This document shows positions 48,207 through 57,551 of a stretch of DNA of 64,000 nucleotides, piece after piece (positions within the stretch are counted from its first letter, which is position 1; every line of letters begins with the position of its first letter). This DNA comes from Phytobacter palmae (GTDB taxonomy: Bacteria; Pseudomonadota; Gammaproteobacteria; Enterobacterales; Enterobacteriaceae). The stretch is taken from NCBI GenBank assembly GCA_900112785.1, contig FONB01000001.1, positions 1 through 64,000 on the forward strand. The letters run 5' to 3'. Both the position numbers and the translations under genes were made by a program. The notes beneath the pieces were generated by a model that saw only the letters and a list, made by a program, of their open reading frames with translations, was not told the DNA's origin and searched no databases.

Positions 48207-48893
48207 TTAGCTCAGGAACAAACCATATTCATTGCACAGCACTAACTGCGCGGGTTCGTCTTCCAGAATGTCGTTAAAGCGATCCACCGGATGCAGGAAG
48301 TGGTTGTCGTGTTCATCATCGTTGACTGACGACACTTCGCCGACCAGCACATCGCCGAAACCGGATTCGCCCCAAAAGCTGTGATACAGACCGGGCGGCA
48401 GGCAAATGCTTTCCCCTGGTGAGAGGCGTAACTGGCTGCCCGCTGAATGTGTCTGGATACACCCGTCAATAACCACGCTCACATCGGTCCAGGCCGTCTC
48501 TTTACTTGCTCCGGCGTTCCACAGCTCGATAATCAAATTGCCACCGCCGCGATTAATAATGTCTTCGCGTTTGCGCCAGTGAAAATGCATGGGGGTTACC
48601 TGCCCGTCGCGCACATGCATGATTTTCTCCGCATAGCATTTGGCGTAAGGGGTGCCATCAGGAGAGCCATTGCGCAGGGTGAAAAGCGTAAGTCCCTGGG
48701 TGTAAAAATTATCACCGCCGAAAGCGGTGACATCCCAGCCCAGCTTTAAATCGAAGACTTCGCGCCAGCCGTCGTGATCAAGCTGCTGCCATTTGGTCGG
48801 AGGAAAACTGGCGAAGGGCGGCAAGTGGACATCGTGCATAGAAAAGAATTGCCGGGTATGGCCGAGGATTTCATTGATTTCGGAGCGTTTCAT
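48207..48893 (-). CDS. D-lyxose/D-mannose isomerase
   Basis: 228 residues from the ATG for MKRSEINEIL, preceded by AGGAG; a 7-codon upstream start is less likely. Close to the E. coli O157 cupin-type D-lyxose isomerase (EcSI), which isomerises D-lyxose to D-xylulose and, less well, D-mannose to D-fructose. The cupin metal site is visible: VTPMHFHWRKREDI (His-x-His and Glu/Asp) and CLPPGLYHSFW (His). It opens the pathway after import by the ABC system encoded upstream. Confidence 0.9.
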   Translation of the reverse strand: MKRSEINEILGHTRQFFSMHDVHLPPFASFPPTKWQQLDHDGWREVFDLKLGWDVTAFGGDNFYTQGLTLFTLRNGSPDGTPYAKCYAEKIMHVRDGQVTPMHFHWRKREDIINRGGGNLIIELWNAGASKETAWTDVSVVIDGCIQTHSAGSQLRLSPGESICLPPGLYHSFWGESGFGDVLVGEVSSVNDDEHDNHFLHPVDRFNDILEDEPAQLVLCNEYGLFLS

Positions 48894-48925
48894 GCCGATC
48901 TCCTGTGGCTTCATAGCGCGTTTTG

Positions 48926-48961
48926 CCCCTTGCCCTCGCCCCTTCGGGAGAGGGCAAGGGG
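48926..48961. repeat. strong palindrome between binding-protein and isomerase genes
   Basis: CCCCTTGCCCTC and GAGGGCAAGGGG are perfect 12-bp arms around GCCCC-TTCG-GGA. Lies 11 bases beyond the binding-protein stop. Such hairpins stabilise upstream mRNA or attenuate downstream genes (established for enterobacterial REPs), so it may keep the binding protein in excess over the enzymes. Confidence 0.8.
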
Positions 48962-48972
48962 TTAATCCGCAC

Positions 48973-49914
48973 TTATTTAACTGTCCAGCCCTTATAGGTG
49001 CCGACGTTTTTCTTGTCGATCATCGTCACCGGGATCAGCACTGGCTCTTTCGGGGCGGGTTTCCCCTGTAGAATGTCATAGCCGATTTCCACCGCTTTTG
49101 CCGCCATCACCTGCGGGTCTTGCGCCGGGGTCGCGACAAACAGCGAGTTCTCGCGTTTCAGCGCCTCTTCACCGTCCGGGCTGCCGTCCACGCCAACGAT
49201 AAAGAACTCGTTACGTTGTGCCTGTTTGGCGGCCAGATCGGCACCGATCGCGGTCGGATCGTTAATCGCAAACACGCCGTCGATCTTCGGATTGGCGGCC
49301 AGCAGCGAGGTCATAACTTCCAGACCCCCTTCGCGACTGCCTTTGGCGTTCTGGTTATAGGACAGCACTTTGATATCCGGGTGGCGCTTGAATTCGGTCT
49401 GGCAGCCCTCCACACGGTTTTGCACCGCAGAGACCGGCGGTCCGTTGATGATGACCACATTGCCTTTACCTTTCAGACGGTCGGTAATGTACTTACAGGC
49501 CATCTCCCCGGCCTGGGTGTTATCCGAGGTAATCGTGGCATCTGCCCCTTCCGCCGCAACGTCAACGGCGACGACCACGATACCGGCATCTTTCGCGCGT
49601 TTTACGGCAGGCCCGATGCCTTTCGAATCAGCGGCGTTGAGGATAATCATGTCGACTTTGGCAGCGATAAAGTTATCGATCTGCGCCACCTGTTGACCAA
49701 GGTCGTAGCCGCTGGAAACCAGCGTCACTTTCACCTTATCGCCCGCCAGTTTACGCGCTTCCAGCTCCGCCCCTTTGGTGATTTGCACGAAGAACGGGTT
49801 GGCGAGGTCGCCTACCGTTACCCCGATCGATTTCAATTCTTTGGCCTGTACAAATGGCGCTGCGGCAAGCAGTGCGCCAGCACAGAGCGCAGTGACTAAC
49901 GGCTTCAAACGCAT
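48973..49914 (-). CDS. sugar ABC transporter, periplasmic binding protein
   Basis: 313 residues, RbsB/ALS-type (type 1 periplasmic binding fold). Signal peptide MRLKPLVTALCAGALLAAAP, cleavage after VQA before KELKSIG. Ligand-binding loop regions GDLANPFFVQITKGAEL, SADAADSKGIGPA-like NAADSKGIGPAVKRAKDAG, and INDPTAIGADLAAKQ. Similar to allose/ribose-binding proteins; the neighbouring isomerase suggests lyxose, mannose or a related sugar. Confidence 0.9.
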   Translation of the reverse strand: MRLKPLVTALCAGALLAAAPFVQAKELKSIGVTVGDLANPFFVQITKGAELEARKLAGDKVKVTLVSSGYDLGQQVAQIDNFIAAKVDMIILNAADSKGIGPAVKRAKDAGIVVVAVDVAAEGADATITSDNTQAGEMACKYITDRLKGKGNVVIINGPPVSAVQNRVEGCQTEFKRHPDIKVLSYNQNAKGSREGGLEVMTSLLAANPKIDGVFAINDPTAIGADLAAKQAQRNEFFIVGVDGSPDGEEALKRENSLFVATPAQDPQVMAAKAVEIGYDILQGKPAPKEPVLIPVTMIDKKNVGTYKGWTVK

Positions 49915-49953
49915 ATTCTTTCCTCACGTAGGGTTTTCAGGGAAATCTTGTTG

Positions 49954-50964
49954 TTATGCACTTTGATGATGTCGGGTACGGTATTTGTCTATCAGCACTG
50001 CAATGATGATCACCGCCCCTTTGATCACCAGTTGCCAGAAGTAAGAAACGCCCATCAGTGTCATACCATTGTTCAGGGTGGCGATAATCAACGCCCCGAC
50101 CAGCGTACCGGTGATGGTGCCGATGCCGCCGACAAAACTGGTGCCGCCGAGGATGACCGCCGCGATGGCGTCAAGCTCATAGCCCATGCCAAGGTTACCG
50201 TTGGCGCTGTAGAGACGAGAGGCGCTCATCACCCCGCCAAGGCCGGAAAGCAGACCGCTCATGCCATAAACAAACAGCAGTACCAGCCACACTTTGATAC
50301 CGGTAAGACGCGCCGCCTGCATGTTGCCGCCGACGGCATAAATGTGTACGCCCAGGGTAGTACGGCGAAGAATGAACCAGCAGACCACAATCACCGCCAG
50401 CGCAATCACCACCAGCCAGGGGATCGGGCCGAGATAGTTATTGCCTATCCACTCGAACCCGATACTGGAGTTGATGACCGTGGTACCATCTGCCAGCAGA
50501 TAAGCCGCGCCGCGTAGCGCCGTATAGGTGCCAAGCGTGACGATAAACGGCGGAAGCCCGGCAAAAGCGACCAGTACGCCGTTAAACAACCCCAGCACCA
50601 GACCGAGCATCAGTGCGGCAGGGACGGAAAGGAAAGCCAGTTCCGGGATCAACGACACCACCATCGCCGCCACCGCCGTGGTGCCGAGAATGGACCCGAC
50701 TGACAGGTCAATGCCGCCGGTCAAAATGATGAAGGTCATCCCCGCCGCCAGCACGATATTAATCGAGGCCTGGCGGGTGATATTCAGCAGGTTGCTTTCC
50801 GTAAAAAAGTTGGGGGCAATAAAGCCAAATACGGCAACAATCAGGATCAAGATTGGCAAAATCCCGACCGTTTGCATCAGATCGCCCATCAGCATTTTTT
50901 TCGCCGAGGCCGATTTCGCCACCTGTTGTGGCGTGGTGGCAGAGGTCTCTTTCGATTCAGTCAT
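49954..50964 (-). CDS. sugar ABC transporter permease
   Basis: 336 residues of the RbsC/AraH family with 8-10 membrane helices. Signature stretches [20 protein letters not shown] and [22 protein letters not shown] place it clearly. Start at the ATG for [11 protein letters not shown], overlapping the ATPase stop by 8 bases, so translationally coupled. Forms the channel with its ATPase partner. Confidence 0.92.
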   Translation of the reverse strand: MTESKETSATTPQQVAKSASAKKMLMGDLMQTVGILPILILIVAVFGFIAPNFFTESNLLNITRQASINIVLAAGMTFIILTGGIDLSVGSILGTTAVAAMVVSLIPELAFLSVPAALMLGLVLGLFNGVLVAFAGLPPFIVTLGTYTALRGAAYLLADGTTVINSSIGFEWIGNNYLGPIPWLVVIALAVIVVCWFILRRTTLGVHIYAVGGNMQAARLTGIKVWLVLLFVYGMSGLLSGLGGVMSASRLYSANGNLGMGYELDAIAAVILGGTSFVGGIGTITGTLVGALIIATLNNGMTLMGVSYFWQLVIKGAVIIIAVLIDKYRTRHHQSA

Positions 50965-52480
50965 GGTGTACCGCCTGGTGATGGGATTCGTTCATACCGG
51001 TTGCAAGCTGCATAATGTTTTCCTGGGTAATAAGCTCGCCTTCCAGCTCGCCAGCGATGCTGCCTTCATGCATCACATACACCCGATCGCTCATGCCGAC
51101 CACCTCCGGTAATTCGCTGGAAATCATCAGGATGGCGACCCCTTTGCGGGCCATCTGGCTCATGATGCGATAGATTTCGCTCTTGGCGCCGACATCGACA
51201 CCGCGCGTTGGCTCATCAAGGATCAGAATGCGCGGCCCGATGGCGACCCAGCGGGATATCAACAGTTTTTGCTGATTGCCGCCGGAAAGACCGCCCGCCC
51301 GCACCTGTGAATGGGGCACGCGGATATTGAGTAACTTGATGGCGTCATCAGAGATAGATTGCGCTTTTTTGCGGTCGAGCAGACCGTAACTGGCATCGCG
51401 CTCAATGGTCGCCATGGTGATGTTTTCCTGAGCGGCCAGCTCCAGAAACAGCCCTTGTTCTTTGCGGTTTTCGGTAAGGAAACCGATGCCTAAATCAATG
51501 GCGGCTCGCGGGGAGTGGATCACGACCGGTTCGCCATCGATTTCAATCACTCCACCGGTGGCTTTACGCACGCCAAAAATCAGTTGTGCGAGTTCTGAGC
51601 GACCTGCGCCCACCAGTCCGGCGAGGCCGACGATCTCTCCGGCGCGTACCTGCAGGCTGACCGGCTGGATTTTTTTGCCGTCGGTGAGGTGATGAATGTT
51701 GAGACGGACGTCGCCCCGTGGAATATCGCGTTCTTTATTGAAGAGATCGCTGAGCGGGCGGCCCACCATCATGCGTACCAGCTCTGAGGCGTTGAGTTTG
51801 TCGCGGGTCAGGCTGCCGACATACTGACCGTCACGCAGGACGCTGACCCGGTCGGAAAGCTCATACACCTCTGCCATGCGGTGGCTGATATAGATGATCG
51901 CCATCCCCTCATCGCGCAGGCGCATGATCAGTTCGAACAGGCGATGAGTTTCACGGGAGGAGAGGGCGGCGGTAGGTTCATCCATCACCAGGATACGGCT
52001 GTTACGGTGCAGGGCGCGGGCGATTTCAACCTGCTGCTGTTCGGCAATGGTGAGTTTCATCACCAGGTCGCTGGCTTTGAACTGAGCGCCGAGGCGGTCA
52101 ATCACAGTTTGCGCCTGGGCAACCATATCCCGGCGCTGAATCAGCCCACCACGGGAAATCTCACTGCCGAGAAAGATGTTTTCGGCGACGGTCAGATTAG
52201 GGGCTAACTGCATCTCCTGATATATCAGCGTGATGCCAGCCGCCAGCGCGTCTTTTGGCCCTTTGATATTAAAGGGCTGTCCATCAATTAAAATCTCGCC
52301 GCTGGTGGCGGTGTATGCCCCCGCGAGGATCTTCATCAGGGTGCTTTTACCCGCGCCGTTTTCTCCCATCAGAGCGTGAATTTCGCCAGGATATACCGTC
52401 AGATCCACCCCTTTGAGCGCATAAAACTTGCCAAACGCTTTGGCAATATTGCGCATCTCCAGAACCGGCGTCTTGCTCAT
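50957..52480 (-). CDS. sugar ABC transporter ATPase (two-domain, RbsA/MglA type)
   Basis: 507 residues starting [16 protein letters not shown] (upstream in-frame Met is rejected; TGCAGGAGCAAGCC is the RBS). Two ATPase modules: the first with Walker [14 protein letters not shown] and Walker [14 protein letters not shown]; the second with a degenerate A-loop [12 protein letters not shown] and signature [15 protein letters not shown]. This asymmetric pattern is typical of RbsA-family importers. First gene of the minus-strand sugar operon. Confidence 0.93.
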   Translation of the reverse strand: MSKTPVLEMRNIAKAFGKFYALKGVDLTVYPGEIHALMGENGAGKSTLMKILAGAYTATSGEILIDGQPFNIKGPKDALAAGITLIYQEMQLAPNLTVAENIFLGSEISRGGLIQRRDMVAQAQTVIDRLGAQFKASDLVMKLTIAEQQQVEIARALHRNSRILVMDEPTAALSSRETHRLFELIMRLRDEGMAIIYISHRMAEVYELSDRVSVLRDGQYVGSLTRDKLNASELVRMMVGRPLSDLFNKERDIPRGDVRLNIHHLTDGKKIQPVSLQVRAGEIVGLAGLVGAGRSELAQLIFGVRKATGGVIEIDGEPVVIHSPRAAIDLGIGFLTENRKEQGLFLELAAQENITMATIERDASYGLLDRKKAQSISDDAIKLLNIRVPHSQVRAGGLSGGNQQKLLISRWVAIGPRILILDEPTRGVDVGAKSEIYRIMSQMARKGVAILMISSELPEVVGMSDRVYVMHEGSIAGELEGELITQENIMQLATGMNESHHQAVHHD

Positions 52481-52613
52481 GGCTTGCTCCTGCAAGGGTT
52501 TCGATTGCGCCAGTCCATCACGGCAAAATAAATGCAAAATGTCAGTCGCCGTTCATATTTGTCATATTGCTGAATAGTTAATACAGATCACAGTTACGCA
52601 ACATAACTTCCTT

Positions 52614-52710
52614 CACCCTCACCCAGGCCCTCACCCTGGAAGGGAGAGGGGGAAAACCGGACCGCACTGAACCGCCCCTTTTCCTCATGAGGGAGACGGT
52701 GAGGGGAAAA
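52614..52710. repeat. C/T-rich palindromic repeats upstream of the hybrid kinase gene
   Basis: It contains CCAGGCCCTCACCCTGG, AAGGGAGAGGGGG and TTTTCCTCA...TGAGGGGAAAA, related in build to the palindromes at 24221, 29342 and 48926. It occupies most of the short region between the divergent ATPase and kinase genes. Confidence 0.6.
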
Positions 52711-52727
52711 AGACAACGGAGCCCGCT

Positions 52728-55292
52728 ATGCCCTATCGGCACAACTCGTTTTTCGCCAGCGCGCGCGGGCGGTTACTGTTCTTCAATTTGCTGGTGATGG
52801 CCGTGACCCTGATGGTTTGCGGCGTTGCAGTCCTGGGATTTCGCCATGCCAGTCAAATCCAGGAGCAGGTACAGCAACAGACGCTGGATGACATGACCGG
52901 CAGCATGAACCTTGCGCGTGATACGGCGAATGTCGCTACGGCGGCGGTACGCCTTTCGCAGGTTGTGGGGGCGCTGGAATATAAAAGCGAGGCGGAACGG
53001 CTTAAGGCGACCCAGATGGCGCTGCAACAATCGCTGGAGCAACTGGCCCGTGCGCCGCTGGCCCAACTGGAACCACAACTGGTGGAGCGCATTACCTGGC
53101 GCAGCAATGAACTGGAACAGAGCGTGACGCAGATGCTGGAGCGTGGCCAGCGCCGCCATCTTGAACGTAATGCGCTACTCAGTTCGTTGTATCAGAACCA
53201 AAGTTATCTGCGCCATTTGCAGGAAATTAACCTGCGTGATGGCATCGCCATCGGCGATCCCCGTTTACTCGGCGAAATGGATCGGCTGCTGGCCGCTGCC
53301 ATTCGCACCCCCTCGCCGCGTCCGACGATACAGCAACTGACGGAGATCCGCGCGCAGTTGCCAGACCATACTGACAACCCGGTGGTGAATGGCATTCTGC
53401 AGGATTACAACAATGAGCTGGCAAAACTCGGCCCTCTGGCGGCGCAACTGGATGAGAGCGATCTGGCGATAAGCTGGTTTATGTTTCATATCAAAGCACT
53501 GGTCGCCATTCTTAATACCGATATCAATCAGTACGTTGCCCAGGTGGCGCAAGCCTCTGAGCAGCGGACCGCGCAAAGTCACAGTGAAATGCGCTCGATC
53601 ATTATCTTTATCAGCGCTTTTGCCCTGCTGGCTTTGGTGATTACCGGGTTTGCTGGCTGGTATATCTACCGTAATCTGGGGTCGAATTTAACGGCCATTT
53701 CCCGTGCGATGTCCCGTCTGGCGCGCGGTGAGCCGGATGTCCCCGTTCCGGCGCTGCAACGGCGCGATGAGCTGGGCGAACTGGCGCGTGCCTTTAACGT
53801 GTTCGCCCGTAATACCGCCTCGCTTGAACACACCTCAAAGCTGCTCAAAGAGAAGAGCACCCAGCTGGAGACCACTTTCCATGCCATGCGTGACGGGTTT
53901 GCCCTGTTCGACAGTCAGGGATGCCTGGTCGTGTGGAACCCGCAATACCCGTTGCTGCTTGGCCTCTCTGCCGATGCGCTGCAACGCGGGCAGCACTATC
54001 AGAGCCTGCTGCGTCAGGTGAGTGAGCTACCGGACCATGTGCAGGAGAACCTGGCGCGGCCCATGCCGAAACCACAGGAGCTTCGCCTGGCGGATAACCG
54101 CACCATTGAGCTGCGATTTAGCCCGGTGCCGGGGCGCGGGATGGTCAATGTGGTCCTGGACAGAACGGAGCGTAAGGGGCTGGAAGAGGCGTTGCTGCAC
54201 AGCCAGAAAATGAAAGCCGTCGGTCAGCTTACGGGCGGGCTGGCGCATGATTTCAATAACTTACTGGCGGTCATTATTGGTAGTCTGGAGCTGGTGAACC
54301 CGCAATCGCCGGATGCACCGCGTATTTCCCGCGCACTGAAAGCAGCCGAGCGCGGAGCGATGCTGACCCAGCGTTTGCTGGCCTTTTCACGCAAGCAATC
54401 TCTGCACCCCCATGCCGTAGAGATGCAGCCGTTGCTGGAGAACTTAAGCGAACTGATGCGTCACTCTCTTCCTGCCACGCTGACGCTGGAGATTGAAGCT
54501 CAGCAGCCTGCCTGGCCTGCATGGATCGACGTTGGTCAACTGGAAAACGCCATTATCAATCTGGTGATGAACGCGCGCGATGCGATGGAAGGGCAAAAAG
54601 GCACAATCAAGATCCGTACCTGGAATCAGCGTGTGACGCGCAGCGACGGCCGCAGGCAGGATATGGTTGCGCTGGAAGTCATCGATCGCGGTTGCGGTAT
54701 GTCACAAGAGGTGAAGGCGCGCGTTTTCGAGCCGTTCTTCACCACCAAGCAGACCGGCAGCGGCAGTGGCCTGGGGCTGTCGATGGTATACGGCTTTGTG
54801 CGCCAGTCCGGTGGACGGGTGGCTATTGATAGCGCGCCAGGTCAGGGAACCACAGTGCGTTTGCAGCTCCCTCGCGCGTCGGTGCAGGTCGTCAGCCCGG
54901 TTGAGCAGTTGCCGGCTCAGGAAGCTGACCGCACTGATAAATTAATCCTGGTGCTGGAAGATGAGGCGGATGTAAGACAGACCCTCTGTGAACAGTTACA
55001 TGGGCTGGGGTACTTAACACTGGAGGCGGAGTGCGGAGAACAGGCGCTGGCGTTGCTGGCAGCGTCGGAGGATATTGGCATGCTGATTAGCGATCTGATG
55101 TTGCCAGGACAGATGAGCGGCGCGGAGGTGATTAATTTTGCCCGTCAGCACTACCCGCATTTGCCGTTATTACTGATTAGCGGCCAGGATTTACGTCCGG
55201 CGCATAATCCGGCGTTACCTGACGTTGAGCTATTACGAAAACCTTTTACCCGAGTGCAACTGGCACAGGCGTTGCGACGGATTGCGGCGTAA
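52728..55292 (+). CDS. hybrid sensor histidine kinase
   Basis: 854 residues. TM1 at about 15-38, a periplasmic helical sensor (about 40-288, TorS-like in size and helical character), TM2 about 290-315, HAMP (about 316-370), PAS (about 385-480), a kinase core with phospho-accepting H507 (GGLAHDFNNLLAVII), N-box NAIINLVMNARDAME, and G-box GSGSGLGLSMVYGF. A C-terminal receiver domain carries D789 (GMLISDLMLPGQ). No HPt domain, so it is not a complete TorS-type relay. Divergent from the sugar importer operon, so it probably senses the sugar or its binding protein. The likely partner is the OmpR-type regulator at 38.0 kb (inference). Confidence 0.9.
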   Translation: MPYRHNSFFASARGRLLFFNLLVMAVTLMVCGVAVLGFRHASQIQEQVQQQTLDDMTGSMNLARDTANVATAAVRLSQVVGALEYKSEAERLKATQMALQQSLEQLARAPLAQLEPQLVERITWRSNELEQSVTQMLERGQRRHLERNALLSSLYQNQSYLRHLQEINLRDGIAIGDPRLLGEMDRLLAAAIRTPSPRPTIQQLTEIRAQLPDHTDNPVVNGILQDYNNELAKLGPLAAQLDESDLAISWFMFHIKALVAILNTDINQYVAQVAQASEQRTAQSHSEMRSIIIFISAFALLALVITGFAGWYIYRNLGSNLTAISRAMSRLARGEPDVPVPALQRRDELGELARAFNVFARNTASLEHTSKLLKEKSTQLETTFHAMRDGFALFDSQGCLVVWNPQYPLLLGLSADALQRGQHYQSLLRQVSELPDHVQENLARPMPKPQELRLADNRTIELRFSPVPGRGMVNVVLDRTERKGLEEALLHSQKMKAVGQLTGGLAHDFNNLLAVIIGSLELVNPQSPDAPRISRALKAAERGAMLTQRLLAFSRKQSLHPHAVEMQPLLENLSELMRHSLPATLTLEIEAQQPAWPAWIDVGQLENAIINLVMNARDAMEGQKGTIKIRTWNQRVTRSDGRRQDMVALEVIDRGCGMSQEVKARVFEPFFTTKQTGSGSGLGLSMVYGFVRQSGGRVAIDSAPGQGTTVRLQLPRASVQVVSPVEQLPAQEADRTDKLILVLEDEADVRQTLCEQLHGLGYLTLEAECGEQALALLAASEDIGMLISDLMLPGQMSGAEVINFARQHYPHLPLLLISGQDLRPAHNPALPDVELLRKPFTRVQLAQALRRIAA

Positions 55293-55705
55293 AGCGACTA
55301 CGGCCATTGAAGCAACAGAGCAGCAATACGAAGGGAGGCTATGGGCAGTCGTCACTGACGCGGCCTGTTGCGGGGAAACGATCTCGCATGTTTTCTCACT
55401 TCGATTGACTGGCTTTAGCAGCCGATAATACGAAGAGAGCAGATAGCGGAATTCTATTCCATTTCGTTATGCCCTGTGCCAGCAAATAATAACCTTGTCA
55501 TCTCACTGATATATGTTGCGCGACGTTACAGAGTAAACAATATCTTGCGCAATTATTCATATTCTATTAATCAATAGCCTTTAAGATTTTTATCGGCTTA
55601 TTCTCCCTGGGCGAAAATAATAATATGTAGACGCGAATTTTTTGTAGGTGCACCTATACTTACCTGTTTGCAATGTAATTGAAAAATCAGAGATCTGAAA
55701 AAATT
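55293..55705. other. 413-bp A/T-rich region before the Hsp90-like gene
   Basis: No supported ORF. The last 150 bases are strikingly A/T-rich and include a perfect palindrome (listed separately) and a possible -10 TATACT at 55655. I see no terminator for the kinase gene with a convincing stem. Confidence 0.5.
55645..55656. promoter_or_regulatory. 12-bp palindrome overlapping a possible promoter
   Basis: TAGGTGCACCTA is a perfect palindrome 50 bases upstream of the Hsp90-like start and overlaps TATACT. It may be a repressor operator. No known consensus matches it. Confidence 0.4.
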
Positions 55706-57547
55706 ATGGATAATAAGATCGTCGCCATTGAGCAGCATGATACAGCGGTAAATTTGCATGGCCTTATGCAGGTGTTAAGTAAACACCTTTACTCAACGCC
55801 AATTGTCGCGTTACGTGAGCTTGTGCAAAATGCGCATGATGCGATAGTCCGGCGCAGGCTGGAGGATATTAATTCTGCCTTCACGCCTGAAATTCGTGTT
55901 ACCGGCAACCCGCAGAATAAAACGATTACGATTTATGACTCGGGCGCGGGTCTGACAAAACATGAAATCCATGAATTCCTGGCCACGGTCGGAATAGGCT
56001 ATACGCGGCAGTTGCGTCAGGAAGATGATGACACCGGTCTCATCGGTATGTTCGGGCTGGGCTTCTTATCTTCCTTCGTGCTGGCAGAGCAGGTTACTGT
56101 CCATACCACCTCCTGGAAAACGCCGCAGGAAGGTTGGGTTTATCGTTCCGATAATGGAGAAACGTACCGAATAGAATCTGCCCTCCCCAGAGAGCCCGGC
56201 TTTACGGTCACTCTCAGCCTTAAAGATGAGTTCAGCTACCTGGCGGATAATCCGTTGCTGGAAACGTTGCTTGGCCGCTACTGCGTGTTGATGCGTGAAC
56301 CGCTGTTTGTGGGGCAATCGGAGACGGCGGTCAACCATCTTTCACCACCCTGGCGCCGGGACCACGACTCGGCGGTCATCCTCCATCCGGGGCTTCGTCA
56401 GAAGCAGAACATTGAGTTTGCCAGCCGTTTTGAACGTACTTTTACCCCTATTTGCACCATTGATATCACCCCTTCTGGCAAAAGCGATGTGGTCGGCATT
56501 CTCTGGATTCAGGATGGCGCGACCTACGGCACCAGCGATAACCGTAATCTTTCGCTCTTTTTGCGCGGCATGCTGCTTGACGATCAGGCGCATGACCTGT
56601 TGCCGCTGTGGGCCGGTTTTGTTGGCGGTGTGGTGGAGTCCAATATCCTGACGCCCACGGCGAATCGGGAAGATTTACAGCGTGATGATGCCTATTTCGC
56701 CACGCAGCATGCGTTAGCCGAGGGGCTAATTAAAGGTCTGGGCGAGCTGGCTAAAAACCAGCCGGCAATCTGGCGGCGTGTGCTGCTACGTCATAACGAA
56801 GCCTTGTTAGGGGCGGCGATTTGCGACGAAAGGCTGTTTGATCTGCTCAAAGATGACCTGCTCATCCCGACATCTAAAGGTGATATTCCGGTCAGCCATC
56901 TGCGCCAGCAAAATACGCTACTGGTGATGCCGGGAGAAGAGAGCTCCTTTGAAGAGATGTTATTTCGTCTCTCCGGGCGGCCCGTTGCGCTGGGGCATCG
57001 CTATGCTGTTATACCGTTTCTTCGCCGTTGGGCAACGCTCTATTCAGCGCGGCTCATTGAAATTGGCACCTCGGGCGGCAATCAGTCATTGTTCTCCTGC
57101 CATGAAATTAGCCAGCAAGAAGAACAGTGGTGGCGTGAGCAACTGGCTGATGATGAAGAGTGCGTTATTTCACGCTTTGAGCCCGCAGTGCTCCCCTTTG
57201 TGGTAGTGCCGAATCGCGAAGTCGAATTGAAACAGCGGCTGGAACAGGATGATGCCGATCGACGAATGAGTACTGCGGCACTGATGCTGGCACGGCAGTT
57301 TACTCAACGGATCAGCGAGCAGTCCGATAAACAGCTCTATATTAATTTTAATAATCCGACCATCAAGGCGCTTTCTGCTTCCTGGCAAAACGGAAAACAC
57401 ACCGATGTCGCCTGTCAGTTATTGAAAAGCCTGAAGGTCATTTTATCTTTTCAGCTGCAACGTTCGGGCCCTAATGATTTTCATCAGGCGCTGGATAATA
57501 TTAACCAGATAATAATGACTCAATTTCTTGCAAATAAAGGGGAATAA
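55706..57547 (+). CDS. Hsp90 (HtpG)-family protein
   Basis: 613 residues from the ATG for MDNKIVAIEQHD (a TTG 27 bases earlier is rejected). GHKL ATPase motifs match Hsp90: helix-1 box ALRELVQNAHDAIVRR (E38, N42, D45), DSGAGLT (D78-x-G80-x-G82) and GLIGMFGLGFLSSFVL (G114 to F120). The middle-domain catalytic-Arg region TANREDLQRDD (R321) matches HtpG NVSREILQ. The C-terminal dimerisation part is diverged and ends QFLANKGE, with no EEVD. It is not the housekeeping htpG, which lies elsewhere in enterics. Four bases from a TPR-protein gene. Likely a specialised chaperone or ATP-driven switch; role unknown. Confidence 0.87.
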   Translation: MDNKIVAIEQHDTAVNLHGLMQVLSKHLYSTPIVALRELVQNAHDAIVRRRLEDINSAFTPEIRVTGNPQNKTITIYDSGAGLTKHEIHEFLATVGIGYTRQLRQEDDDTGLIGMFGLGFLSSFVLAEQVTVHTTSWKTPQEGWVYRSDNGETYRIESALPREPGFTVTLSLKDEFSYLADNPLLETLLGRYCVLMREPLFVGQSETAVNHLSPPWRRDHDSAVILHPGLRQKQNIEFASRFERTFTPICTIDITPSGKSDVVGILWIQDGATYGTSDNRNLSLFLRGMLLDDQAHDLLPLWAGFVGGVVESNILTPTANREDLQRDDAYFATQHALAEGLIKGLGELAKNQPAIWRRVLLRHNEALLGAAICDERLFDLLKDDLLIPTSKGDIPVSHLRQQNTLLVMPGEESSFEEMLFRLSGRPVALGHRYAVIPFLRRWATLYSARLIEIGTSGGNQSLFSCHEISQQEEQWWREQLADDEECVISRFEPAVLPFVVVPNREVELKQRLEQDDADRRMSTAALMLARQFTQRISEQSDKQLYINFNNPTIKALSASWQNGKHTDVACQLLKSLKVILSFQLQRSGPNDFHQALDNINQIIMTQFLANKGE

Positions 57548-57551
57548 TAAA

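Noticed and set aside
52728-55292. Hybrid kinase as TorS
   Set aside because: No torCAD/torR genes nearby, no HPt domain, and it sits divergent from a sugar importer operon.
55679-55705. TTG start for the Hsp90-like gene
   Set aside because: The ATG at 55706 gives a better-aligned N-terminus and TTG starts are rare in these genomes.
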